From Bacillota bacterium (GTDB lineage Bacteria > Bacillota > Clostridia > Oscillospirales > Ruminococcaceae), in NCBI GenBank assembly GCA_023460535.1, contig JAEWPV010000007.1:248001-312000 (forward strand): a stretch of 64,000 nucleotides of DNA, written 5' to 3'. Numbering within the stretch: the first letter of the stretch is position 1; each line of letters begins with the position of its first letter. Shown here one piece after another: positions 8,575 to 17,309 of this stretch. The notes below the pieces were generated by a model. The model worked only from the letters and a program-made list of their open reading frames with translations, had not been told where the DNA came from and did not search any database. The translations under genes and the position numbers were made by a program.

Positions 8575-9003
8575 ATGCAGAACCTGTACAACAAGCTGCT
8601 CTCGTTGTTCTTAAAATACCGCGAAACGATACTCTATCTATTCTTTGGCGGATTGACCACATTAATCAACATCGCATCCTACTGGGCACTGACTAAGATT
8701 TTTTACGTGGATTATATGGTCGCAACCGCGCTTGCGTGGCTGCTTTCGGTGCTGTTTGCGTTTGTGACCAACAAGCTGTTCGTGTTCGACAGCAAATCGT
8801 TAGCCGCCGCTTTGGTGCTGAAGGAGCTCGCATTGTTCGTTGGCGCACGGCTGTTTTCCGGCGCGCTTGACATGTGCATGATGTACCTGTTTGTGGATGT
8901 GTTGCAGGTTAACGATATGGTGGTAAAGATACTATCAAACATTATCGTCATTGTGGTAAACTATATCCTAAGCAAGCTGATTATCTTTAAAAAGAAGAAA
9001 TGA
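8575..9003 (+). CDS. GtrA-like membrane protein
   Basis: A 142-residue protein with four predicted membrane helices and the GtrA fold: YLFFGGLTTLINIASYWAL (helix 1), ATALAWLLSVLFAFVTNKLFVF (helix 2 with the conserved Asn-Lys), LFSGALDMCMMYLFVD, and VKILSNIIVIVVNYILSKLIIFKKKK. Family members help move undecaprenyl-linked sugars for surface polysaccharide or teichoic acid glycosylation. No glycosyltransferase partner is adjacent. The ATG at 8575 is chosen over an upstream TTG because similarity starts here. Confidence 0.85.
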   Translation: MQNLYNKLLSLFLKYRETILYLFFGGLTTLINIASYWALTKIFYVDYMVATALAWLLSVLFAFVTNKLFVFDSKSLAAALVLKELALFVGARLFSGALDMCMMYLFVDVLQVNDMVVKILSNIIVIVVNYILSKLIIFKKKK

Positions 9004-9024
9004 GCCGCACCTCAAACCGGTTTT

Positions 9025-9037
9025 GAGAATGATTCTC
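9025..9037. promoter_or_regulatory. Palindrome resembling a Fur/PerR-family box
   Basis: TGAGAATGATTCTCT is close to a 7-1-7 inverted repeat, just upstream of the tRNA promoter. Function is a guess from the shape alone. Confidence 0.2.
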
Positions 9038-9048
9038 TAAAAAAGTGC

Positions 9049-9077
9049 TTGACATAATAAATCTCCCATGATATTAT
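9049..9077 (+). promoter_or_regulatory. Promoter of the tRNA-fMet gene
   Basis: Consensus TTGACA (9049-9054), 17-bp spacer, TATTAT (9072-9077). Confidence 0.75.
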
Positions 9078-9136
9078 AATAGGGCACTCTGAACAGCAGA
9101 CGATTCTAAGGTTTAGAGAAAGTGCATACAATATAT

Positions 9137-10649
<1,513 letters not shown>

Positions 10650-10672
10650 TACCTCAAATTGCGACAGACCCG

Positions 10673-11110
10673 TTAATTGGGCCTGTTTTTTATTATTTTA
10701 TCCGAGTAGAAAGTACAGTAATACTCGTATGCTTTTCGCATAAACCCTTCTGTAACTCCAAAATGCTCAGACAACTCCCAAACAGTGACCATGCCTCGGT
10801 CAAGCACAGCTATTAGCTCATCGAGCGGTATAAGCTGCTTAAACGCCCACTTGTTTGCCCTGTACTCATGACGCGCGTAAACATCGCAGTAATTATCCTC
10901 GCAATAAAAGCTGCCTGTAACGCAGTGCCCCAGTTCATGGCACAGCTTTACTTTTTCATCCGCTTCGCTGGTTATGCGGCAAGGATCAATCGCAATATGG
11001 CACGACCCGTCGGCGCAGCATATGGACAACGCCTTGCTCTTTGGGAGGGAAAAAAAACTTACCGAGACATTGTTGTCATTTGCAATCTTATATATCTTCT
11101 TTATCTCCAT
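10673..11110 (-). CDS. immA: ImmA/IrrE-type metallopeptidase
   Basis: A 145-residue protein with the zinc protease motif HELGH in LCHELGHCVTGSFY (about residues 58-71) and a downstream EYRANKWAFKQLIP segment that supplies the third ligand in this family. ImmA-type proteases cleave the partner repressor to induce prophage or ICE genes. The gene overlaps the 3' end of the repressor gene upstream by 23 nt, the usual immR-immA arrangement, and lies between repressor and integrase. Confidence 0.9.
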   Translation of the reverse strand: MEIKKIYKIANDNNVSVSFFSLPKSKALSICCADGSCHIAIDPCRITSEADEKVKLCHELGHCVTGSFYCEDNYCDVYARHEYRANKWAFKQLIPLDELIAVLDRGMVTVWELSEHFGVTEGFMRKAYEYYCTFYSDKIIKNRPN

Positions 11111-11417
11111 TGTCTTTTTTGTCCTTTATATACTTGGCAAATCTCTTGACCTCGTCCAATACTTCGTCGTCTATCTGGGTTGTTCCGAAAAGGGCGAACT
11201 TGATGTCTTCGTCCGATGTAGGATTGTCAGCATTAAAATAGTCTGGAGAAACATCAAAAAAAGATGAGATCTGAGTAATGTATTTGCGATAAGACGCTGT
11301 TTTACCCTTCTTCCAATCAGTAACAGCAGACTTGTTAATACCCAAAGCTTTGCAAAATTCTATCTCGCTTACCCCAGATTTCCACAGCAAATTCAGAATC
11401 TTATGAAGTGTATCCAT
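11088..11417 (-). CDS. immR: Prophage repressor, XRE-family (ImmR-like)
   Basis: A 109-residue regulator with an N-terminal helix-turn-helix (about 10-65: SEIEFCKALGINKSAVTDWKKGKTASYRKYITQISSFFDVSPDYF) and a short acidic/basic tail that could be the ImmA target region. It is divergent from the excisionase-like early gene, with two operator-like palindromes between them. It probably keeps the lytic promoter off. Confidence 0.9.
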   Translation of the reverse strand: MDTLHKILNLLWKSGVSEIEFCKALGINKSAVTDWKKGKTASYRKYITQISSFFDVSPDYFNADNPTSDEDIKFALFGTTQIDDEVLDEVKRFAKYIKDKKDNGDKEDI

Positions 11418-11437
11418 ACTGCTCTCCTCAAAATTAT

Positions 11438-11490
11438 TTCAGAATATTCGGAATTTAAGTGTTGACTTTCGGAATATTCTGAATTATACT
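11438..11490 (+). promoter_or_regulatory. Lysogeny switch: rightward early promoter and two operators
   Basis: TTGACT (11462-11467), 17-bp spacer, TATACT (11485-11490). Two near-identical palindromes with core GAATATTC lie at 11438-11453 and 11468-11483, centres 30 bp apart. The second fills the promoter spacer exactly, so repressor binding would block the promoter. Confidence 0.8.
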
Positions 11491-11584
11491 AAACACAAGC
11501 CCACAAAGACAAACAGAAACCAATCCGCAGAAATGATGATTTCAGCGAAAAAGATATCGGTATTTTGTTTGCGGGCGCGTACAT

Positions 11585-11648
11585 GTAGGACAGGCTGCCA
11601 CGCGACAATTGCAGTTGTCGTATGCAAGATAGGTAGCCTGTACCCTAC
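11585..11648. repeat. Nested inverted repeat in the early leader
   Basis: Outer arms 11585-11599 and 11632-11648 (gta-ggacaggctgcc against ggtagcctgtaccctac) enclose CGACAA...TTGTCG (11603-11608/11615-11620). It lies between the early promoter and the excisionase-like gene. May act in RNA control or as a protein site. Confidence 0.45.
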
Positions 11649-11701
11649 GACATTTAATTTACCACAAAGAACAATAAAAAGCAATAGAAAGGTGTGAAAT
11701 T

Positions 11702-11881
11702 ATGGAATTATTGTCGGTTAAGGACGTGGCAAAAAACCTGAACATCTCTGCATACACCGCCGCCGAGTGGATTCGAGCCGGAAAAATCAAAGCGTATAAG
11801 GTTGGAAGGCTCTGGCGCGTTGAGCAGAGCGAGCTTCAAAAGTTCGTTAATGGAGACGGAAAGGAGAGGAAAAGTTCATGA
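11702..11881 (+). CDS. Excisionase-family helix-turn-helix protein
   Basis: A 59-residue protein, MELLSVKDVAKNLNISAYTAAEWIRAGKIKAYKVGRLWRVEQSELQKF, matching the winged MerR-like HTH_17/excisionase fold. First gene after the rightward early promoter, with AAAGGTGTG upstream. Likely recombination directionality factor or early regulator. The next gene overlaps by ATGA. Confidence 0.8.
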   Translation: MELLSVKDVAKNLNISAYTAAEWIRAGKIKAYKVGRLWRVEQSELQKFVNGDGKERKSS

Positions 11882-12042
11882 TGAGAGTACCTGTATCCGG
11901 ACACATGAACCTTGTTACTGGCGAAATGACGTTCGAATATATTGAGTGCGAAGAAAAGAAATTCGCAGAGTTTATGGTTGGCATCGCTCTCCAAGTTATG
12001 AGCAATAAGCAAAACTTACCGACGTCCACCGCGGAGCAGTAA
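11878..12042 (+). CDS. Small phage protein, unknown function
   Basis: A 54-residue acidic frame (MMRVPVSGHMNLVTGEMTFEYIECEEKKFAEFMVG...) coupled to the excisionase-like gene by an ATGA overlap, with GGAGAGG ahead of it. No recognised domain. Real by spacing and RBS. Confidence 0.55.
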   Translation: MMRVPVSGHMNLVTGEMTFEYIECEEKKFAEFMVGIALQVMSNKQNLPTSTAEQ

Positions 12043-12136
12043 CCGGGCTTCACTTTGTCATTTAAGGGTATTCTGTCCCCCATCCTAGCAAAAAGTGTGT
12101 CCTCTTTATCGGACAGACAAGAAAGGAGAATGTAAT

Positions 12137-12610
12137 TTGATAAAATGTGTAATCCCTAAAAAGCGTCGCCCGCGTACGCAGAACTTGGGCACCTGTGTTA
12201 TTCGCGTCGGAGCAGAGCAGTACCAAGCAATCCTCGATATCTGTGATGACACTGGGCGGTCAATTAACGACGTGTCCAGCAGGCTGCTCGATTTTGCACT
12301 GGAAAACGTCGAGGTCAGCGAGGAGCAATTAAAGTGCATCATGTCCGCTTTGTCGGACAGAAAGGAGAAAGGAGAAAACCCCATGACCCTAAAAGACATC
12401 GAAGCAATCCCCAAAGAGTTGCTTGTCCCTGACGATGTGTCAAAATTCCTCGGTGTCGATGCTCAGTCCATCCGCAACCAAGCCCGCAAAGACCCGCACA
12501 TGCTCGGGTTCCCGGTCATCGTCGTGGGTGAACGATTCAAAATCCCGAAAGAGGGGTTTATCCGATATGTGCGCGGTATGCACTTAATCCCGAGGGGGAC
12601 AAACTCATGA
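12137..12610 (+). CDS. Phage early protein, possible DNA-binding regulator
   Basis: 157 residues from a TTG at 12137 with AAAGGAG seven bases upstream; a longer frame from 12095 lacks an RBS. The N-terminal half (RVGAEQYQAILDICDDTGRSINDVSSRLLDFALENVEV) looks like a ribbon-helix-helix or phage antirepressor-adjacent fold. The C-terminal half (VPDDVSKFLGVDAQSIRNQARKDPHMLGFPVIVVGERFKIPKEGFIRYV) looks like an excisionase/HTH domain. Function not established. Confidence 0.65.
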   Translation: MIKCVIPKKRRPRTQNLGTCVIRVGAEQYQAILDICDDTGRSINDVSSRLLDFALENVEVSEEQLKCIMSALSDRKEKGENPMTLKDIEAIPKELLVPDDVSKFLGVDAQSIRNQARKDPHMLGFPVIVVGERFKIPKEGFIRYVRGMHLIPRGTNS

Positions 12611-12693
12611 ACAACAAAATCAACGCTTTCGACGTCCTCTGCGTGCTCGGCTACATAGTGCTACTACTTGCGTTATTGGAGGTGTATGTGTGA
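12607..12693 (+). CDS. 28-residue single-span membrane peptide
   Basis: MNNKINAFDVLCVLGYIVLLLALLEVYV: one hydrophobic helix. Overlaps its upstream neighbour by ATGA and carries the RBS of the next gene, which supports translation coupling. Role unknown. Confidence 0.45.
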   Translation: MNNKINAFDVLCVLGYIVLLLALLEVYV

Positions 12694-12857
12694 AACAAAC
12701 CATCCTCACCTTTGCGACCCCGCGCGAGCGAGACCTGTATATCGAGCGGCTAATCCGCGCGGAGTGCAGACGGAATTTAGCCCGGCAGAAGGGGCTGGAG
12801 AAACTCTTGAAAAAGATTAAGGAGGTAGAGCCTGATGGTAAAAACACATCGCAATAG
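12690..12857 (+). CDS. Small basic phage protein
   Basis: 55 residues from GTG with GGAGG at 12678-12682; MKQTILTFATPRERDLYIERLIRAECRRNLARQKGLEKLLKKIKEVEP. Highly charged and probably helical. No domain recognised. Overlaps the following gene by 23 nt. Confidence 0.55.
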   Translation: MKQTILTFATPRERDLYIERLIRAECRRNLARQKGLEKLLKKIKEVEPDGKNTSQ

Positions 12858-13149
12858 CAGATTTGTGCTTAGGACGATTGCCGGAATCAGGGATTGTTGC
12901 GACGTTATCTTACAAGTTGAAAAAACAGAAAGCATCGACAGGTCAACAAATCAACCGTTGTATTTGTGCGAGGTCGTGACCAGCAACGAATACAGGCAGG
13001 ACGGCACACTTGCTAGCCTGTCAGCGGAGCTGATTAAGGCTAATGATGATAACAGACGTTTGCGGCGCAAAAATGATGCGTTGCAGGCTCAAATCAGGAA
13101 GATGGAGGTAGCCCCAAATGAAAGCAACCGGAATAGTCCGCAAAGTTGA
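12835..13149 (+). CDS. Phage hypothetical protein with C-terminal coiled coil
   Basis: 104 residues. The middle contains LYLCEVVTSNEYRQDGTLASLSAELIKANDDNRRLRRKNDALQAQIRKME, a likely coiled coil at about 60-92. RBS GGAGGTAGAG overlaps the gene before. Its 3' end overlaps the AbrB-like gene by 32 nt. Function unknown. Confidence 0.6.
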   Translation: MVKTHRNSRFVLRTIAGIRDCCDVILQVEKTESIDRSTNQPLYLCEVVTSNEYRQDGTLASLSAELIKANDDNRRLRRKNDALQAQIRKMEVAPNESNRNSPQS

Positions 13150-13387
13150 CGACCTACGACGCATTGTTATACCCAGAGAGCTATGCCGAACCTACGGCAT
13201 CGATGGCGGCACGCCGCTTGAGATAATGGTCGATGGCGAATACATATTACTTCGCAAGCACAACCCAAACGCAAATATCATGGCGGCCCTGCAAGGCATC
13301 AACGAGCGTGTTCGAGAGGATTTGCCACCTGACAAAGCGGACAAGGTACATGCCCTGATAAGGGAGATTGCGGGGGTGCTAGCATGA
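13118..13387 (+). CDS. AbrB/SpoVT-family DNA-binding protein
   Basis: An 89-residue transition-state-type regulator. Residues 1-50 (MKATGIVRKVDDLRRIVIPRELCRTYGIDGGTPLEIMVDGEYILLRK) are the swapped-hairpin SpoVT/AbrB DNA-binding fold; the rest is a helical tail. Such proteins are common in Firmicutes prophage early regions, where they may tune host transition-state promoters. RBS GGAGGTAG precedes the ATG. Confidence 0.88.
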   Translation: MKATGIVRKVDDLRRIVIPRELCRTYGIDGGTPLEIMVDGEYILLRKHNPNANIMAALQGINERVREDLPPDKADKVHALIREIAGVLA

Positions 13388-13569
13388 CCCGCCGCGAAAA
13401 GCTCCAAGCCGCCGCGTTTTTGCTCTGCGGGTTAGCGGCCGTAATCATCGAGGCGTATACGCTCGCCGCTGGCGTGATGGTGGCGGCGGCTGGGGTGTTA
13501 ACGATTATGAGTTATAGGGTTAGGAGGAGACGCAAAGTTGAAGCAAAAAAGCATATATACATACGCTGA
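13384..13569 (+). CDS. Small two-helix membrane protein
   Basis: 61 residues with two hydrophobic spans (AAAFLLCGLAAVIIEAYTLAAG and VMVAAAGVLTIMSYRV) and a strongly basic C-terminus (RRRRKVEAKKHIYIR). Starts in the ATGA overlap with the AbrB-like gene and overlaps the PAPS-reductase-like gene. Function unknown. Confidence 0.55.
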   Translation: MTRREKLQAAAFLLCGLAAVIIEAYTLAAGVMVAAAGVLTIMSYRVRRRRKVEAKKHIYIR

Positions 13570-14830
13570 ACTGAAGCAAATGCAAGCGATGACGCTTGAT
13601 GAAAAAGTCAAGAAAGCGAAAGAAATCATCCGTGAGACATTCAAGCAAGGGAAAAAGGTCGCTCTTGCATTTTCCGGCGGCAAAGATAGTACGGCGCTGT
13701 GGCATCTGATTCGCGAGACTTGCCCCGAAGAAGCCAAAACTTTGATCGTCATATTCGGGAACACCGGCGTTGAGTACCCTGAATCGCTGAGCTTTGCCCG
13801 GAAACTCGGCAAAGAATGGGGAGGAAACAACTTTCACGAAACAGAGCTTGACCGCATAAAGGTTCCACGCCTTAAATACGAAGCGCAAAAAGAGGTGTGG
13901 GCTTTAATTGAGGAGCGCGGCGAAGCCGGACGATACTTGAACAAAAAGGGTCGGCTATTGTCTACGGACAAACTCAATGAAGCTGTCACACCCGAAATGT
14001 GGGAAGATTTCCGCCGCCGGAAATTGGTGTGGAAAGTCGGAACCCCCGTAAGCTTTTGGTTCATTGCTGAACAATACGGGTTTCCCATACTCGGCAAGGA
14101 CGCGACAAAGCTTGACGCACCCCGAATCAATATCAATGTCTTCTTAAAATACAGCACGGAGCAGTCCGAAGGAAACAAAGATTATTATGATATGTTACGC
14201 AAATTTCCAGACATGAGGACGTCTCACTCTTGCTGCAATTTTATCAAAGAGAAGCCAAGCCAACAATTGCAACGTCAGCTTGGATGTGACACGCTTTTTC
14301 GCGGGTTGATGGCGAGTGAATCACGTCGTCGTATGTTTACGTTTCTTGACAAAGGATTCTTGTATCGCTCAAAGGATGGGTATTTGTACTCGTCGCCATT
14401 GTCCGCTTTCACAGACGAAGATATTTGGGAATACATCCGAACTCGAGAATGTCCATACGCACCTCTATATGATTTGACAGACGATGACGGAAACAAGCTT
14501 TTTGCGCGTAATGGCTGCTATGTTTGCGGTACAGGTCTTGCCTATGAGGGCAACAACATAGAAATCCTGCGCAAACATTACCCAGCAAAATGGAACGGTC
14601 TTATGCGATACGGCATGGCACGAGAAATGAAGACTGTCGCTTGCGCGATGTGCGATGATGTCAAATTAAATCTTTTGGAAAGCGACTGGCTGCTTGATCA
14701 GCGTCCCTGCTCGTTTGACCGGCTGACGCCGAGAAAAGCAAAAGGGAGTTTGCTTGAAGCACTGCGTGGCAATGACACCCGCAAAAAAGAAAACGCGCCC
14801 GCCCCTGCTACCAACAAGGACGAGCGCTAA
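13538..14830 (+). CDS. Phage PAPS-reductase/N-type ATP pyrophosphatase family protein
   Basis: 430 residues with the PP-loop SGGKDSTALWHL (about 45-56), the hallmark of adenylating ATP pyrophosphatases that also include PAPS reductase and DndC. Cysteine clusters follow: SHSCCNF, CYVCGTG and CAMCDDV, which could bind zinc or an iron-sulfur cluster. Sulfate reduction genes are not adjacent, so a role in modification chemistry is as likely as true PAPS reduction. Common in siphophage early regions. The start overlaps the preceding gene by 32 nt, with AGGAGACG upstream. Confidence 0.8.
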   Translation: MKQKSIYTYAELKQMQAMTLDEKVKKAKEIIRETFKQGKKVALAFSGGKDSTALWHLIRETCPEEAKTLIVIFGNTGVEYPESLSFARKLGKEWGGNNFHETELDRIKVPRLKYEAQKEVWALIEERGEAGRYLNKKGRLLSTDKLNEAVTPEMWEDFRRRKLVWKVGTPVSFWFIAEQYGFPILGKDATKLDAPRININVFLKYSTEQSEGNKDYYDMLRKFPDMRTSHSCCNFIKEKPSQQLQRQLGCDTLFRGLMASESRRRMFTFLDKGFLYRSKDGYLYSSPLSAFTDEDIWEYIRTRECPYAPLYDLTDDDGNKLFARNGCYVCGTGLAYEGNNIEILRKHYPAKWNGLMRYGMAREMKTVACAMCDDVKLNLLESDWLLDQRPCSFDRLTPRKAKGSLLEALRGNDTRKKENAPAPATNKDER

Positions 14831-14876
14831 GTAAACTAATCAACTAAATTATACCCGATAGGAGGGAAATGTCAAG

Positions 14877-15047
14877 ATGCCGATGGAAAAGCACCGTCAA
14901 AGCGGGGATTACGTAAACCATTATTACCACACCCCGGGCAGCGATACGATTGGTCTGGTGCAGACCCTCGGTCGCGAAGAAGTAAACGAGGATTATCTCA
15001 CGTACGACAGTGCCGAGGAGGCACAGACAGTATTTGACCAATTATAA
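14877..15047 (+). CDS. Small phage protein
   Basis: 56 residues (MPMEKHRQSGDYVNHYYHTPGSDTIGLVQTLGREEVNEDYLTYDSAEEAQTVFDQL) with GGAGGGAAATG upstream. No domain recognised. Good RBS and tight spacing to the next gene support it. Confidence 0.6.
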   Translation: MPMEKHRQSGDYVNHYYHTPGSDTIGLVQTLGREEVNEDYLTYDSAEEAQTVFDQL

Positions 15048-15061
15048 GGAGGATTTTAACC

Positions 15062-15445
15062 ATGAGTATCACATTAACCCTTACCGTCGATAGCGCTGAG
15101 CTTGCTAAGCAGCTTGTAGACCTCGCAGCCGGAACAACCGCTCCAGCACCCAAGCCAGTGGTAGCGGCATCGCCTCAGCAGCCTGTTGCTCCAGTATCCG
15201 CGCCTGTTTACCCGGTACCTATGCCAGCACCAGTAGCCGCTCCCCCCGCAGCACCGACAGCACTCCCGCCTACATACGCCTTTGACGATCTCGCACGTGC
15301 GGCATCCACGCTTATGGATGCGGGCAAGCAGCAGGAGCTCGTCGGACTGCTCGGCAGTTTCGGCGTACAGGCTTTGACCCAGCTACCCAAAGATCGGTAC
15401 GGCGAGTTTGCCACCGCCCTGAGGGGATTGGGGGCAAAGATATAA
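15062..15445 (+). CDS. Phage hypothetical protein with Pro/Ala-rich linker
   Basis: 127 residues: an N-terminal strand-like segment, a long Pro/Ala/Val linker (about 27-75), then a helical C-terminal domain (YAFDDLARAASTLMDAGKQQELVGLLGSFGVQALTQLPKDRYGEFATALRGLGAKI). Sits directly before the DUF2800/DUF2815 replication pair, so an accessory replication role is possible. RBS AAGGAGG. Confidence 0.65.
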   Translation: MSITLTLTVDSAELAKQLVDLAAGTTAPAPKPVVAASPQQPVAPVSAPVYPVPMPAPVAAPPAAPTALPPTYAFDDLARAASTLMDAGKQQELVGLLGSFGVQALTQLPKDRYGEFATALRGLGAKI

Positions 15446-16599
15446 TGCCCGGAACACACGCGATATTATCTGCGTCCGGTGCGGAGCGGTGGTTGCACTG
15501 CACCCCCTCCGCGCAGCTTGAGACGCACTTCCCCGACGGCGGCAGCGAGTATGCCGCAGAAGGTACCCTTGCACACGCTATAGCAGAGCTTAAACTCCGC
15601 AAAAAGTTCACCATTATGAAGCCAAGCGAATACAAGAAGGAACTCGCTAAGCTTCAGAAGGACTCGCTGTATCAGCCTGAAATGGAGGGCTACACCGACG
15701 CTTATGTCGAGTATGTCACCGGCGTGGCGATGTCCTATAAACACAAGCCATATGTGGCTATCGAAAAGCGCGTTGACTTCTCGGCATTCGCCCCTGAGGG
15801 CTTCGGCACATCCGACTGCATCGTTATCGGCGCAAACACCATGCACGTGATTGACTTTAAATATGGTAAGGGTGTACCCGTTTCAGCCGATCGCAACCCG
15901 CAGATGTCACTCTATGGGCTCGGTGCCCTGATGGCTTACAAAATGCTGTATGACATCCAGACTGTTATCGTAACCGTCGTACAGCCTCGGCTTGACAGCA
16001 TTAGTGAGTACACCATAAGCCGCGATGACCTGATTAACTGGGGCACCTTTGAGGTTAAACCAAAGGCACAACAAGCTATTAGAGGCGAGGGTGATTACTG
16101 CGCGGGCGACTGGTGCCGCTTCTGCCGAGCCAAGAGCCTGTGCCGTGCTCGCAGTGAGTTTGCGCAGGAGCCGTATGACCAGTTCAGCGGAGCAAAGCCC
16201 CCGATTATCAGTAATGACGAGGTTGGCGTTATCCTCGCCCGCGCCCAGCTCATCCAAAAATGGGCGACCGACCTCGAAGAATACGCGCTGGCTGAAATCC
16301 TTCGCGGCGGTGATATCCCCGGCTGGAAAGCCGTTGAAGGACGCAAGGTACGTCAATTTACCGATACCGACGCAGCATTCGGCGCCGTGAAAGCGGCGGG
16401 CTACGACGAAGCTTTATTATACGAACGTAAGCCAATCACCCTGACCGGCGTCGAGAAGCTGCTCGGCAAAAAGCAATTTGGCGACCTGCTAACCGACTAC
16501 ATCCACACGCCACCCGGAAAACCGACACTCGCACCCGCAGACGACAAACGTGAACCGTACAACTCGCAATCGTTACCCGAACAAGATTTTGCGAACTAA
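15445..16599 (+). CDS. DUF2800 family protein (Cas4/RecB-like nuclease fold)
   Basis: 384 residues. LSASGAERWLHCTPSAQLETHFPD at the N-terminus and HVIDFKYGKGVPVSA (about 135-150) fit the PD-(D/E)xK core; CAGDWCRFCRAKSLCRAR (about 218-235) provides the C-terminal Cys cluster seen in Cas4/AddB-type nucleases. In Firmicutes phages this family always sits beside DUF2815 and a family A polymerase, as here, suggesting an exonuclease/recombination role. Overlaps the stop of the previous gene. Confidence 0.88.
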   Translation: MPGTHAILSASGAERWLHCTPSAQLETHFPDGGSEYAAEGTLAHAIAELKLRKKFTIMKPSEYKKELAKLQKDSLYQPEMEGYTDAYVEYVTGVAMSYKHKPYVAIEKRVDFSAFAPEGFGTSDCIVIGANTMHVIDFKYGKGVPVSADRNPQMSLYGLGALMAYKMLYDIQTVIVTVVQPRLDSISEYTISRDDLINWGTFEVKPKAQQAIRGEGDYCAGDWCRFCRAKSLCRARSEFAQEPYDQFSGAKPPIISNDEVGVILARAQLIQKWATDLEEYALAEILRGGDIPGWKAVEGRKVRQFTDTDAAFGAVKAAGYDEALLYERKPITLTGVEKLLGKKQFGDLLTDYIHTPPGKPTLAPADDKREPYNSQSLPEQDFAN

Positions 16600-16619
16600 G
16601 AAAGTGAGGAAACGAAACT

Positions 16620-17291
16620 ATGGCAAACAACAGACCTACAGCATTAACCACCGGCAGGGTACGCATCAGTTACGAGCACCTGCTGCAGCCGTACTCCAAT
16701 AATGGCGGTGAGCCGAAGTTCAGCGCGACGCTCCTAATCCCTAAAAGCGACGTTGCCACTAAGCAAAGTATCGACGCCGCTATCGCCTCAGCTATCACCG
16801 AAGGCACATCCGGCAAATGGGGCGGCGCAAGACCCCCGCAGCCTGCAATCCCCATTTACGACGGCGATGGTTTACGACCAAACGGCGAGGCCTTCTCCCC
16901 TGAATGTAAAGGGCACTGGGTTTTGCGTGCGAGCAGCAAGCGTCGCCCTGGTGTGGTCGACATAAACATTCAGCCTATCCTTGACGCGACGCAGATTTAC
17001 AGTGGCATGTATGCCAGAGCATCTATAAACATCTTTGCCTACTTTAATAGCGGAAACAGAGGTATTGGATGCGGTCTAAACAACGTTCAAAAATTAGAGG
17101 ATGGCGAACCGCTTGGAAATCAGACCTCCCCCGAGGACGACTTCGGCGCTCCCGCCGCATATCCTCAGTACGCACAGCAGCCGCAACCCGTGTACCCTCA
17201 GCAACCCGTATACCCTCAGCAGCCTTACGGTCAGATGCCACAGGGATATTCCCCGGCAATCGACCCCATTACCGGGCAGCCAATCAGATAA
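16620..17291 (+). CDS. DUF2815 family ssDNA-binding protein
   Basis: 223 residues with an OB-type core (TALTTGRVRISYEHLLQPYSNNGGEPKFSATLLIPKSD to GCGLNNVQKLEDGEPLG) and a low-complexity Tyr/Pro/Gln tail with YPQQPVYPQQP repeats (about 170-215). Family members resemble T7 gp2.5 and coat single strands during phage replication. Fits the DUF2800-DUF2815-polymerase order. RBS GTGAGGAAACG. Confidence 0.87.
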   Translation: MANNRPTALTTGRVRISYEHLLQPYSNNGGEPKFSATLLIPKSDVATKQSIDAAIASAITEGTSGKWGGARPPQPAIPIYDGDGLRPNGEAFSPECKGHWVLRASSKRRPGVVDINIQPILDATQIYSGMYARASINIFAYFNSGNRGIGCGLNNVQKLEDGEPLGNQTSPEDDFGAPAAYPQYAQQPQPVYPQQPVYPQQPYGQMPQGYSPAIDPITGQPIR

Positions 17292-17309
17292 TGCAAAGGA
17301 GGCGCTGCT

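Noticed and set aside
9025..9037. Terminator of the gtrA-like gene
   Set aside because: The palindrome has almost no loop and is followed by A, not T, on the plus strand.
11533..11697. 54-codon frame from ATGATGATT in the early leader
   Set aside because: No RBS, and it runs through the nested inverted repeat; treated as leader.
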